64,000 bases of DNA from Rhodobacteraceae bacterium EL53 (GTDB taxonomy: Bacteria; Pseudomonadota; Alphaproteobacteria; Rhodobacterales; Rhodobacteraceae), in the NCBI GenBank assembly GCA_900313015.1, contig OMPR01000010.1, positions 451,553-515,552 of the forward strand, read 5' to 3'. Positions 44,932 to 52,028 of this stretch are shown piece after piece. The notes under the pieces were generated by a model. It saw nothing but the letters and a program-made list of their open reading frames with translations. It was not told the origin of the DNA and made no database searches. How positions within the stretch are numbered: position 1 is the stretch's first letter; each line of letters begins with the position of its first letter. The translations under genes and the position numbers were made by a program.

Positions 44932-45443
44932 CCCAGGGTTTTGTATAGATAGGTGGTCGGCTCGTACACGTCCTCAAACACGTTGCGACAAAACCGGGGA
45001 ATTTGCCCCGCAACCTGAAACCCGATGCCTTCGTACAAGGATTGCGAGGGATCACCGCTGCGAGTGTCCAGAACCAGTAACGTCAATCCCAAGTCGCACG
45101 CACGCTGCTCTAGCGCGGTCATCAATTCGCGCCCGGCCCCGTGGCGACGATGATCGGGATGCACCAGCAACTTAGCCACATCCGCGCGATGGGGCTGGTT
45201 CGGCATCGCCGCTTTCAACAGCTGAACCGTGCCAATCACCACACCGTCCAGCCGCGCCACAAACAGATCGCACGCCCCGGCATCCACCGCAGGAAACACC
45301 CGATCCACCCAAAACGCTTGCGCCTCATCCTCGGCAAAAGGCGCCACAAATCCCACACTCGCCCCATCCAGAACACAGGCATGCAGAACCCCGGTCAGCG
45401 CCGCCAGCTCATCCGGCTCTTCCAGCCGTTCAACCGCTATCAT
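44928..45443 (-). CDS. GNAT family N-acetyltransferase
   Basis: The product has 171 residues. The acetyl-CoA binding motif A is VAKLLVHPDHRRHGAGRELM and motif B follows (LDTRSGDPSQSLYEGIGF). The start overlaps the XRE-cupin regulator stop by 4 bases, a pairing that suggests acetylation of a small toxic molecule or amino acid under the regulator's control. The stop overlaps the convergent permease gene by 4 bases. Confidence 0.9.
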   Translation of the reverse strand: MIAVERLEEPDELAALTGVLHACVLDGASVGFVAPFAEDEAQAFWVDRVFPAVDAGACDLFVARLDGVVIGTVQLLKAAMPNQPHRADVAKLLVHPDHRRHGAGRELMTALEQRACDLGLTLLVLDTRSGDPSQSLYEGIGFQVAGQIPRFCRNVFEDVYEPTTYLYKTLG

Positions 45444-45994
45444 ATCAACACCATCAAATAACGGGCCCCACGGGTTGGTCCTGTTTCAAACGTGGTTGCC
45501 CCGGACAGATGATAGCGCAGGCAATCCCCGCCGCTCAGGGCATGGGTCACCCCATCCACCGTCAGGTTCAGCGCCCCGTCCAGCATGACCAGATGATGTT
45601 CCAAACCTGATCGTGACGGCGTGCCATAGGCAATGCGCTGCCCCGATGGCAGATGGCATTCCAACACTTCACCGCTCAATCCACCCGCCGGGGGCGACAC
45701 GGACCGACGGTTAAATCCCGTGTCAGGGTCTTCCCACTCGACTTGATTGGCAAAAGGCACTTTGGGGGCAAAGCTGTCCTCTACCATCATCATCAGTCGC
45801 GACATCGGCAGTTCATATGCGGCGCACAAACGGCCCAAACCTTCGGCCGTCGGGGACACCTCAGCCTTTTCCATGCGCGACAGCGTAGCCCGGCTTACCC
45901 CACTGTGCGTCGCAAGCTGATCCAACGACCACCCGCGCCCCACCCGCAATTCCTTTAACCGCCCTGCAAGGCGTTTTGACAGGTCATCTAACAT
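45440..45994 (-). CDS. XRE-family regulator with C-terminal cupin domain
   Basis: The product has 184 residues. The N-terminal helix-turn-helix is VGRGWSLDQLATHSGVSRATLSRMEKAEVSP (positions 45854-45946) and the cupin domain spans about 100-184 (EHHLVMLDGALNLTVDG). Start at 45994 is preferred; the frame runs 30 codons further up without similarity. It overlaps the GNAT gene. This family often senses amino acids or polyamines. Confidence 0.9.
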   Translation of the reverse strand: MLDDLSKRLAGRLKELRVGRGWSLDQLATHSGVSRATLSRMEKAEVSPTAEGLGRLCAAYELPMSRLMMMVEDSFAPKVPFANQVEWEDPDTGFNRRSVSPPAGGLSGEVLECHLPSGQRIAYGTPSRSGLEHHLVMLDGALNLTVDGVTHALSGGDCLRYHLSGATTFETGPTRGARYLMVLI

Positions 45995-46063
45995 AGTCCA
46001 TATCCGAGAATGATTCCCATATATGAAAATTGTGCACTGAAAGGTAACACTTGTAAATAGAAA

Positions 46064-46089
46064 AGGGCGCACGGAAATCCGCACGCCCT
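46064..46089 (-). terminator. Intrinsic terminator of the iron-binding protein gene
   Basis: Read on the minus strand, a stem (AGGGCG and TCCG arms with a small internal mismatch) around a 4-base loop is followed by TTTTCTATTT. It lies 25 bases after the binding-protein stop. Confidence 0.75.
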
Positions 46090-46114
46090 CACTGCTCAGA
46101 TGGTTTGGGTGGAT

Positions 46115-47131
46115 TTACTTCCAGCCAGCCTCGTTAAAGATTTTCTGCGCTTCGGGGATGTTCTTGGCGACGGCAGACAGGCTGACCTCATCGGCTTTGA
46201 ACTCACCCAGCTTGGCAATTGATGGCGCCAATTCTGCACCGGCCACAACCGGATACTCGTCATTCCCAGCCGAGAAATAAGCCTGCGCTTTGTCCGACGC
46301 GAGGTATTCCAGGAACTTGATTGCGTTGTCTTTGTTTGGCGCGTGGGCCGCAACACCGCCACCGGACAGGTTCATGTGCGATCCTTCGGCGTCCTGCGCT
46401 GGGAACACCCAACCAATCGCTTCGATGCTATCGCTCAGACCTTTGACGTTTTTGCGATGACCGCGCGCAAAGTAGTACGAGTTCGCAACCGAGATGTCGC
46501 ACTCGCCGGAAATGAGACCACGCAGCTGGTCCGTGTCGCCGCCCTGTGGCTGACGCGCCATGTTGGCAACAACGCCATCGGCCCAACCTTTGGCGGCTTC
46601 TGCGCCGTGGTGCTCAATGATCGAGGCCAGCAAAGTTTGGTTATAGGTGTTGGTCGACGAGCGGATGCAAACCTTGCCTTTGTACTCGGGCTTGGCCAGA
46701 TCCAGATAGGTCATGGGCGGGTTTGCAACTTCGGCTTTGTCATAGAAAATGATCCGCGAGCGCTGCGAGAAACCAAACCACTGGTTGTCGCTGTCCTGCA
46801 GGTTGGCAGGGATCTTCTCTTCCAGCACGGCACTGTCGATAGACTGCAGCAGGCCGGCGTTCTTGGCCCCTTCCAGACGGGATGTGTCCACGGTCAGCAA
46901 CAGATCCGCAGGTGAATTCGCACCTTCGGCTTCCATTCGCGCCATTAGCTCTTTGGCTTTGCCTTCGATCCGGTTGATCTTGATGCCGGTCTGCTCTTCA
47001 AAATCAGTGTAGAGACGTTCGTCAGTGTCGTAGTGGCGCGAAGAATAAAGGTTCAGCTCGCCCTCGGCTGCTGCTGCGGTGGTCAAAGTTGCGACCAGAG
47101 TAGCGGCCAGTGCGGTAGATGATTTGAACAT
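46115..47131 (-). CDS. Ferric iron ABC transporter substrate-binding protein (FbpA/FutA-like)
   Basis: The product has 338 residues. The start at 47131 gives a signal peptide (MFKSSTALAATLVATLTTAAAA). Iron-site tyrosines are recognisable in LYSSRHYDTDERLY and in the SVANSYYFARGH pair, the arrangement of FbpA/FutA proteins. The domain 2 motif NLSGGGVAAHAPNKDNA is present. A 12-bp palindrome lies 51-62 bases upstream. It should feed the permease at 43264-44931. Confidence 0.92.
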   Translation of the reverse strand: MFKSSTALAATLVATLTTAAAAEGELNLYSSRHYDTDERLYTDFEEQTGIKINRIEGKAKELMARMEAEGANSPADLLLTVDTSRLEGAKNAGLLQSIDSAVLEEKIPANLQDSDNQWFGFSQRSRIIFYDKAEVANPPMTYLDLAKPEYKGKVCIRSSTNTYNQTLLASIIEHHGAEAAKGWADGVVANMARQPQGGDTDQLRGLISGECDISVANSYYFARGHRKNVKGLSDSIEAIGWVFPAQDAEGSHMNLSGGGVAAHAPNKDNAIKFLEYLASDKAQAYFSAGNDEYPVVAGAELAPSIAKLGEFKADEVSLSAVAKNIPEAQKIFNEAGWK

Positions 47132-47181
47132 GACGTGTCCCAGAATGATTAGAGATGGGCAAATGTACCCGACTGAAAAGA

Positions 47182-47193
47182 TCAGATATCTGA
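47182..47193 (-). promoter_or_regulatory. Palindrome upstream of the iron-binding protein gene
   Basis: TCAGATATCTGA is a perfect 12-bp palindrome with A/T-rich flanks of partial symmetry (GAAAAG and TTTTC), 51-62 bases before the start codon. Its position suits an iron-responsive operator; which regulator (Irr, IscR/iron-Rhodo box or Fur type) cannot be decided. Confidence 0.4.
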
Positions 47194-47357
47194 ATTTTCC
47201 CGAAACGCAACCTATTTCTGACAAAAACACTTTGGAAAGAGCGGAGCCGTGCGCATCCCCCCCAACCCGGCCAATCGCCGCAAACTGAACGAAGGTCGGC
47301 AATGCGGGACCTCTCAGTCGTTAGGCTCAATTTACGAAAGTGTGTTGAGTAATGAAT
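47194..47357. other. Intergenic region upstream of the iron-binding protein gene
   Basis: This is part of the 650-base gap between the iron-binding protein gene and rpmJ. Apart from the palindrome at its edge and a TTGTCA hexamer on the minus strand at 47219-47224, no gene or RNA is evident. Confidence 0.4.
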
Positions 47358-47513
47358 TCAAGTTCTGGTGAAGCGCAGATATGCGATGAAGACACTCAAG
47401 GCGAGCAGCGAAAACACTCCCAGAGTTTGAAGAAATGATATCAGTGGGTTGTTGGTTTTCTGCTCAAGGAGATTGCTTGAGAACCACTCGAAAAGAGCTC
47501 GAAGTCCCACCAT
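47358..47513 (-). CDS. Possible small membrane protein (51 residues)
   Basis: An uninterrupted frame ATG...TGA encodes 51 residues with an amphipathic N-terminus (MVGLRALFEWFSSNLLEQ) and one clear transmembrane helix (LGVFSLLALSVFIAYLRF) ending in a basic tail, the layout of bacterial small membrane proteins. The ribosome site is poor (GAGG about 15 bases away), and I recognise no family. It lies in an otherwise empty gap. Confidence 0.35.
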   Translation of the reverse strand: MVGLRALFEWFSSNLLEQKTNNPLISFLQTLGVFSLLALSVFIAYLRFTRT

Positions 47514-47732
47514 GTTAGTTCGCACCAACCTCAAGTTTCCATACGCTGATCGTACTAATAAGACTAAAGTTGCATCGTAACAACGGGCTCAATACGGCCG
47601 TTCGCTGCGCCTTGCACCAAGGACCGTTTGGCCAATTTGATCTGGTTTTGACGCAGGCGCCAAAGCCATGTGACGTTCGGCCTTTGCCCTATTCACATTC
47701 CACCAAGACCGAAAAAACAAACCCCTAAACGC

Positions 47733-47765
47733 GAAAAAACCGCGCTAGACAGCGCGGCTTTTTCA
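47733..47765 (-). terminator. Intrinsic terminator of rpmJ
   Basis: Arms CCGCGCT (47740-47746) and AGCGCGG (47751-47757) with loop AGAC are flanked by A and T runs, so on the minus strand the stem is followed by TTTTTT. It ends the rpmJ transcript, and the matching T-run on the plus strand makes it potentially bidirectional. Confidence 0.85.
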
Positions 47766-47785
47766 AATACTTGAGATCGGTTTGA

Positions 47786-47911
47786 TTAACCCTGGCGGGC
47801 TTTAAACCGACGCTGCGTTTTGTTGATCACATAAACGCGGCCTTTGCGACGCACAACGCGGCAATCACGGTGCCGGTTCTTGAGCGAACGGAGCGAGTTC
47901 TTGACCTTCAT
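47786..47911 (-). CDS. rpmJ: 50S ribosomal protein L36
   Basis: The product has 41 residues and begins [20 protein letters not shown], followed by a basic segment ending in QRRFKARQG. The 41-residue length and single retained cysteine (only C17 is seen) fit the zinc-independent form of L36, rather than the 37-residue zinc-ribbon type with CxxC. It is a structural protein of the large ribosomal subunit. A terminator follows at 47733-47765, and it sits just downstream of tRNA-Val. Confidence 0.95.
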   Translation of the reverse strand: MKVKNSLRSLKNRHRDCRVVRRKGRVYVINKTQRRFKARQG

Positions 47912-47989
47912 GGTCTGTCTCCTGGTCCTACGGCGCGGGCCAGCGCCTGGTGTTGCGGGTGCCTCGGAAAATCCGAAACAGTGAATTCA

Positions 47990-48064
47990 TGGTGGGCACT
48001 ACAAGGTTCGAACTTGTGACCCCTTCGATGTCAACGAAGTGCTCTACCGCTGAGCTAAGCGCCC
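47990..48064 (-). tRNA. tRNA-Val (anticodon GAC)
   Basis: On the minus strand a 75-base cloverleaf begins GGGCGCTTAGCTCAG and ends in an encoded CCA. The acceptor stem GGGCGCT pairs with AGTGCCC (one G-T), the anticodon arm is CTTCG-TTGACAT-CGAAG, giving anticodon GAC (valine), and the T arm contains GTTCGAA. Confidence 0.96.
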
Positions 48065-48213
48065 ATGAATACCTTTGCAATCGTTGTCCTAGAAGAAACT
48101 AGGACGCAGAGAACTGCGCCGGTAGCGGGGTCTATAAAAGGAGTCGTCAGCACTATCAAGGGCTTTTGAACCAACTATTTTCCGCGCTATGCTTTTCTTT
48201 GTAAGGAGCACCC

Positions 48214-49074
48214 ATGACACAAGCCGCCTATCGCCTGTTTGAGCCCGAAAAACGCACATCTTGCGTGGTTTTCGCCTCACCGCATAGTGGGCGGTCGTAT
48301 TTCGACAGCTTCAAAAGCGCGTCGATTCTGGATGAACTTACGATTCGATCCTCAGAAGATGCCTTTGTGGATCACCTATTTGATTCGGCACAGGCCTTTG
48401 GCGCACCTTTGTTAACCGCTTTGGCGCCACGCGCCTATCTGGATCTCAATCGCAGCCCCGAAGAGCTGGATCCCGCCCTGATCGAAGGGGTCAGCCGGTC
48501 CCGTCAAAACCCGCGCGTGGCCTCGGGGCTAGGGGTGATTCCACGTGTTGTCGCCAATGGGCGCTCCATTTACCGGGGTAAACTTCCACACAACGAAGCG
48601 ATGCGGCGGATCAGTACGTTTTGGCGGCCCTATCACGCGCGTTTGCAGGGGGTGTTGGACGAATCCCGCCAGATGTTTGGTAAAGCCGTGCTGATCGATT
48701 GCCATTCGATGCCCCGAGAGGCGCTGGATGGGGTGGCACAGTCTTCGGGCCAACGGCCCCATATTGTGCTGGGGGATCGGTTCGGGGCGGCAGCGCACAG
48801 CGAAATCGTGGATCATGTTGAATCTGCCTTTGCCGACGCGGGCTTTGATGTGGTGCGCAACACCCCTTTTGCCGGGGCTTATGTGACGCAGACCTACGGG
48901 CGCCCCGCGCGCGGTCAACACGCCATTCAGGTGGAAATCGACCGATCTCTCTACATGGATGAACACTTGGTCCGTCCAAACGCGAACTTTGACCAATTCC
49001 GGGGTCAGATGCGGCAGGTGGTGGCGAAACTGACTGAAATCGGCAAGCAAAAGCAATCACTCGCAGCAGAATGA
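48214..49074 (+). CDS. N-formylglutamate amidohydrolase family protein
   Basis: The product has 286 residues. The metal-dependent family motifs are FASPHSGRSY, ALAPRAYLDLNRSPEELDP, IDCHSMPRE and HAIQVEIDRSLYM. The enzyme type hydrolyses N-formyl-L-glutamate to glutamate and formate, the end of one histidine pathway, but no hut genes are adjacent, so another N-acyl substrate is possible. It abuts the convergent dinB without a gap. Confidence 0.9.
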   Translation: MTQAAYRLFEPEKRTSCVVFASPHSGRSYFDSFKSASILDELTIRSSEDAFVDHLFDSAQAFGAPLLTALAPRAYLDLNRSPEELDPALIEGVSRSRQNPRVASGLGVIPRVVANGRSIYRGKLPHNEAMRRISTFWRPYHARLQGVLDESRQMFGKAVLIDCHSMPREALDGVAQSSGQRPHIVLGDRFGAAAHSEIVDHVESAFADAGFDVVRNTPFAGAYVTQTYGRPARGQHAIQVEIDRSLYMDEHLVRPNANFDQFRGQMRQVVAKLTEIGKQKQSLAAE

Positions 49075-50328
49075 TCACCGCAGGGACCGGCCCTTTACAA
49101 TAGCATCGGACCCAAAGCGGCGGCGGATGTCATCTGTGGCGCGTTCTGCTTCGGATCGCTTTGTTGCGCCGGGGTCCAGCAGATCGCCGGATTTGTCGGC
49201 CTCTGTTTCCGGGCACAGGTCCGAGATTCCGCACCCAATCAACCGATACGGCCCTTCGGCCCCAACCTGATCAAATAATCCGCGCGCTGTGCGGTATATG
49301 GTGTCGGCCAATTGCGTCGCATCCCGCAACGACAGCCTGCGCGACAGGCTTGAATGATTGGCGCGCTTTAACTTCAACGTGACCACGCGCCCCGCCATCT
49401 GTTTGGCCTTGGCGCGATCCGCAACTTGAACGGCTAGCCGCCATAAATGCCCGTCCAGAATTTCGGTGTTCCACGTGTCTTCGAAAAACGTGGTCTCTTT
49501 CGAGATGGATTTGACCGGTTCATGCGCCGACACTCGGCGTTTGTCCTGCCCGCGTGCCAGATGCCACAACCGATACCCCATCGACCCGAACCGCGCCGTC
49601 AGCGCCTCTTGTTCCCACCGCAGCAGATCCGAAAACGTCCGAATGCCCGCATTTTCCAGCGACACCTGCGCCGCCGGGCCTATGCCCCAGATCAACCGCA
49701 CCGGTTTTTCGCGCAGAAAATCGTCCGTCTCTGCCTTGCCGATCACCGAATACCCGCGCGGCTTATCCAGATCCGAGGCAACCTTGGCCAAGAACTTGTT
49801 GTGACTTAACCCGATGGACCCGGTCAGCCCCAACTCATCCTTCATCCGTTTCACCAACCGCGCCAACATCACCGCAGGGGGCGCCCCGTGCAAACGTTCC
49901 GTGCCGTTGAGATCCAGAAACGCCTCGTCCAGCGACAGCGGTTCAATCACCGGGGTCAACTCATCCATCATCTCACGGATGGCGCGGCTTGCCTCAACAT
50001 AAGCCGTCATGCGCGGCTTGATGACCACCGCATCGGGGCACAGTTTCAGCGCCTGAAACATCGGCATCGCGGATCGCACCCCCCGAATGCGGGCGACATA
50101 ACAGGCGGTTGATACAACCCCACGCCGACCGCCACCGATAATGACCGGTTTGGCCGCCAACTCTGGGTTGTCCCGCTTCTCGACCGAGGCATAAAACGCG
50201 TCGCAGTCCATATGTGCAATTGTCAGATCAAACAGCTCAGGGTGCGTGGTCACGCGCGGGCTGCCACACTGCGGGCACCGCGACTCCGTGGAAATCTGCG
50301 CAAGGCAGTCGCGACACAAGCCAGACAT
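49075..50328 (-). CDS. dinB: DNA polymerase IV with N-terminal zinc ribbon
   Basis: The product has 417 residues. The Y-family motifs are IAHMDCDAFYASVEKRDNP, GRRGVVSTACYVARIRGVRSAMP and EPLSLDEAFLDL, which hold the catalytic aspartates and glutamate. The little-finger domain occupies the C-terminal 110 residues. The N-terminus has an extra segment with two CxxC knuckles (CRDC and CPQC, residues 5-22), not found in E. coli DinB, which may bind zinc and DNA or a partner. DinB performs error-prone bypass of lesions. Confidence 0.93.
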   Translation of the reverse strand: MSGLCRDCLAQISTESRCPQCGSPRVTTHPELFDLTIAHMDCDAFYASVEKRDNPELAAKPVIIGGGRRGVVSTACYVARIRGVRSAMPMFQALKLCPDAVVIKPRMTAYVEASRAIREMMDELTPVIEPLSLDEAFLDLNGTERLHGAPPAVMLARLVKRMKDELGLTGSIGLSHNKFLAKVASDLDKPRGYSVIGKAETDDFLREKPVRLIWGIGPAAQVSLENAGIRTFSDLLRWEQEALTARFGSMGYRLWHLARGQDKRRVSAHEPVKSISKETTFFEDTWNTEILDGHLWRLAVQVADRAKAKQMAGRVVTLKLKRANHSSLSRRLSLRDATQLADTIYRTARGLFDQVGAEGPYRLIGCGISDLCPETEADKSGDLLDPGATKRSEAERATDDIRRRFGSDAIVKGRSLR

Positions 50329-50514
50329 GCAATGAATTCCTCGTTTGCTGTGCAGTGACCAAAGCTGGGTCCGGGGATTTTAGCGCGTTCGCGGGCGAAG
50401 CTAAAGCCTAAGCCGTCGCTGCCTTCTTACGCAGGGCAGGGGGGAAACCATAAACCAAACGGCCCCGGCTTGCCGGTCTCGGGTCACATATCGCGGGAAA
50501 AAGGGAGCTCTCTC

Positions 50515-50651
50515 AGAAAGACCCCCCGCTTGTTGGGCGGGGGGAGGTAACGAACCACAGGAAGAAATGGTTCGCTGGGGAGTGTCTCAAGTTAAGACTC
50601 CCCTATAACAACCCATTCTCCTAGCGCTGATTGGTGCGATTGAAAAATCGC
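50515..50651 (-). ncRNA. Candidate structured small RNA between pyrF and dinB
   Basis: In the 372-base gap four inverted repeats follow one another: CCCCCCGC/GCGGGGGG (50522-50544), CGAACCA/TGGTTCG with a 10-base loop (50551-50574), GGGGAGT...ACTCCCC (50577-50603) and GCGATT-GAAA-AATCGC (50636-50651). On the minus strand the last stem to be made (50544-50522) is followed by TCTTTCT, which fits a terminator, so the minus strand is favoured. No known family matches. It could also be the untranslated tail of pyrF. The rest of the gap (50329-50514) holds nothing I can call. Confidence 0.35.
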
Positions 50652-50700
50652 GTTCTTGATGTGCTTTTAGGGGCACAGCGCTTTTGCCTCTGATTTTGTG

Positions 50701-51444
50701 TTAGTTTGGGCGCTGTGCTTGGGGGCTGCGCATCTCGTCCAAAATCGCCAAAGCCGCTGCTTTGGGGTCTTCTGCGTGATAAACCGGGCGTCCAACAACG
50801 ATGTGATCCACCCCATCCGCAATTGCCTGTGCAGGCGTGGCGACCCGTTTCTGATCGCCCAGATCGGCACCCGCCGGCCGCACGCCAGGCGTGACAATCA
50901 AACGTCCCTCCGATTGGGGTAGGGCCCGGATCAGCGCCGCTTCTTGCGGTGATGCGATAATGCCATCGGCCCCGGCCTCAAACGCGTTTGCCGCGCGTTC
51001 CAGCACCAGATCCTGAATGTCACCAAGCTTGATCAGACCCGCATCCAAATCCTGACGATCCAGCGAGGTCAGGATGGTCACCGCCAGAATTTGCATGTCT
51101 TTGCCAGAGGCGCCCTCTTTGGCGGCGCGCACAACATGCGGATCGCCATGCACAGTCAGGAAATCCAGATCAAATTGCGCCAACCCGCGTACCGCGTTTT
51201 CCACGGTGTTGCCAATGTCGAACAGCTTCATATCAAGGAAAATGCGCTTGCCGAATTCTTGCTTCAGCTCGTTGGCCAGCGCCAGCCCACCGCCGGTCAA
51301 CATGCCCAGACCAATTTTGTAAAACGAAACCGCATCGCCCAGCTTTTCAGCCAAGGCCAGCCCTTGCACAGCATTGGGCACATCAAGCGCCACAATCAGG
51401 CGATCATCGGACAAGGTTGGGGCGTTCGTTTGGACGTCAGACAT
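50701..51444 (-). CDS. pyrF: Orotidine 5'-phosphate decarboxylase
   Basis: The product has 247 residues. It makes UMP in the last step of pyrimidine synthesis. The catalytic motif IFLDMKLFDIGNTV holds the D-x-K-x-x-D tetrad, with LIVALDVP at the N-terminus and VTPGVRPAGADLGDQKR as the phosphate site. Start at 51444 has AAGAGG upstream; the frame could extend 20 codons without support. A 92-residue gene lies 63 bases upstream. Confidence 0.94.
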   Translation of the reverse strand: MSDVQTNAPTLSDDRLIVALDVPNAVQGLALAEKLGDAVSFYKIGLGMLTGGGLALANELKQEFGKRIFLDMKLFDIGNTVENAVRGLAQFDLDFLTVHGDPHVVRAAKEGASGKDMQILAVTILTSLDRQDLDAGLIKLGDIQDLVLERAANAFEAGADGIIASPQEAALIRALPQSEGRLIVTPGVRPAGADLGDQKRVATPAQAIADGVDHIVVGRPVYHAEDPKAAALAILDEMRSPQAQRPN

Positions 51445-51507
51445 GGCGCGGCCTCTTGTTTTGTGGGGTCGCGCCTCTCTATGTGTCTCTGGTCTATGAC
51501 GCAAGCC

Positions 51508-51786
51508 TTACGCGTGCAGCGGCATCGGATCGCCGAGCAGGCGCAGATTATCCGCCAAATTCAGCGTGGCTTTCCCAGAACGGTATTCCGGCATGCGCCG
51601 CATTTGCCGCATGGCATCAGAAATGAACGCCCGTGCTTTTTCTCCGGAACTTTCCTGTTCCGAAAGCCTAAGCTGGCAGAACAATGTGACCACCTGATTC
51701 TTGAGCGTCATACAGACATTTGCAGAATGACGCGCTGAACTTTGGCAATAGGTGTACTGAGTGATTTCGATGTCGGTTATTAACAT
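51508..51786 (-). CDS. Hypothetical protein upstream of pyrF
   Basis: The product has 92 residues with three cysteines in the first 40 residues and a hydrophilic helical C-terminus (FISDAMRQMRRMPEYRSGK). A GGAGGCGGGC ribosome site directly before the ATG supports translation. No signal or membrane segment. I do not recognise a family; co-orientation and 63-base spacing suggest co-transcription with pyrF. Confidence 0.65.
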   Translation of the reverse strand: MLITDIEITQYTYCQSSARHSANVCMTLKNQVVTLFCQLRLSEQESSGEKARAFISDAMRQMRRMPEYRSGKATLNLADNLRLLGDPMPLHA

Positions 51787-51919
51787 GCCCGCCTCCGTGA
51801 GTGTTTAGATCACTAGACACCGAAATTGTTACCAAAGTGGGGCAGAGGTTTGCCGAATTGGGGCAAAAGGAAGAAAGAATATTAAAGATTGAATGTAACT
51901 TTGAGGAAAGCTGTACCTA

Positions 51920-51951
51920 ACCCTTGAAGGTTTCGGAAAAATCCCCAAATT
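51920..51951 (+). promoter_or_regulatory. Sigma-32 (RpoH) heat-shock promoter of clpB
   Basis: The -35 element ACCCTTGAAG (core CTTGAA at 51923-51928) and the -10 element CCCCAAAT at 51943-51950 are separated by 14 bases, matching the heat-shock sigma consensus CCCTTGAA-N13-15-CCCCATNT. It lies about 80 bases before the clpB start. Confidence 0.75.
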
Positions 51952-52028
51952 AATCCCGAGGCCCAACCCAAGGCGTGCTGCCAAGCAGGCGCTAACATAC
52001 TCTGGGCGCTTATAAAAAGGAGAGACGC

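Noticed and set aside
47990..48064. tRNA-Val as an integration site for a mobile island
   Set aside because: No integrase, no repeated 3' tRNA fragment and only housekeeping genes (rpmJ) follow.
50341..50514. Possible extra gene between dinB and the hairpin cluster
   Set aside because: No frame with a ribosome site or sensible composition.
51787..51919. Possible gene between the small pyrF-side gene and clpB
   Set aside because: Only regulatory sequence is evident (heat-shock promoter just right of it).
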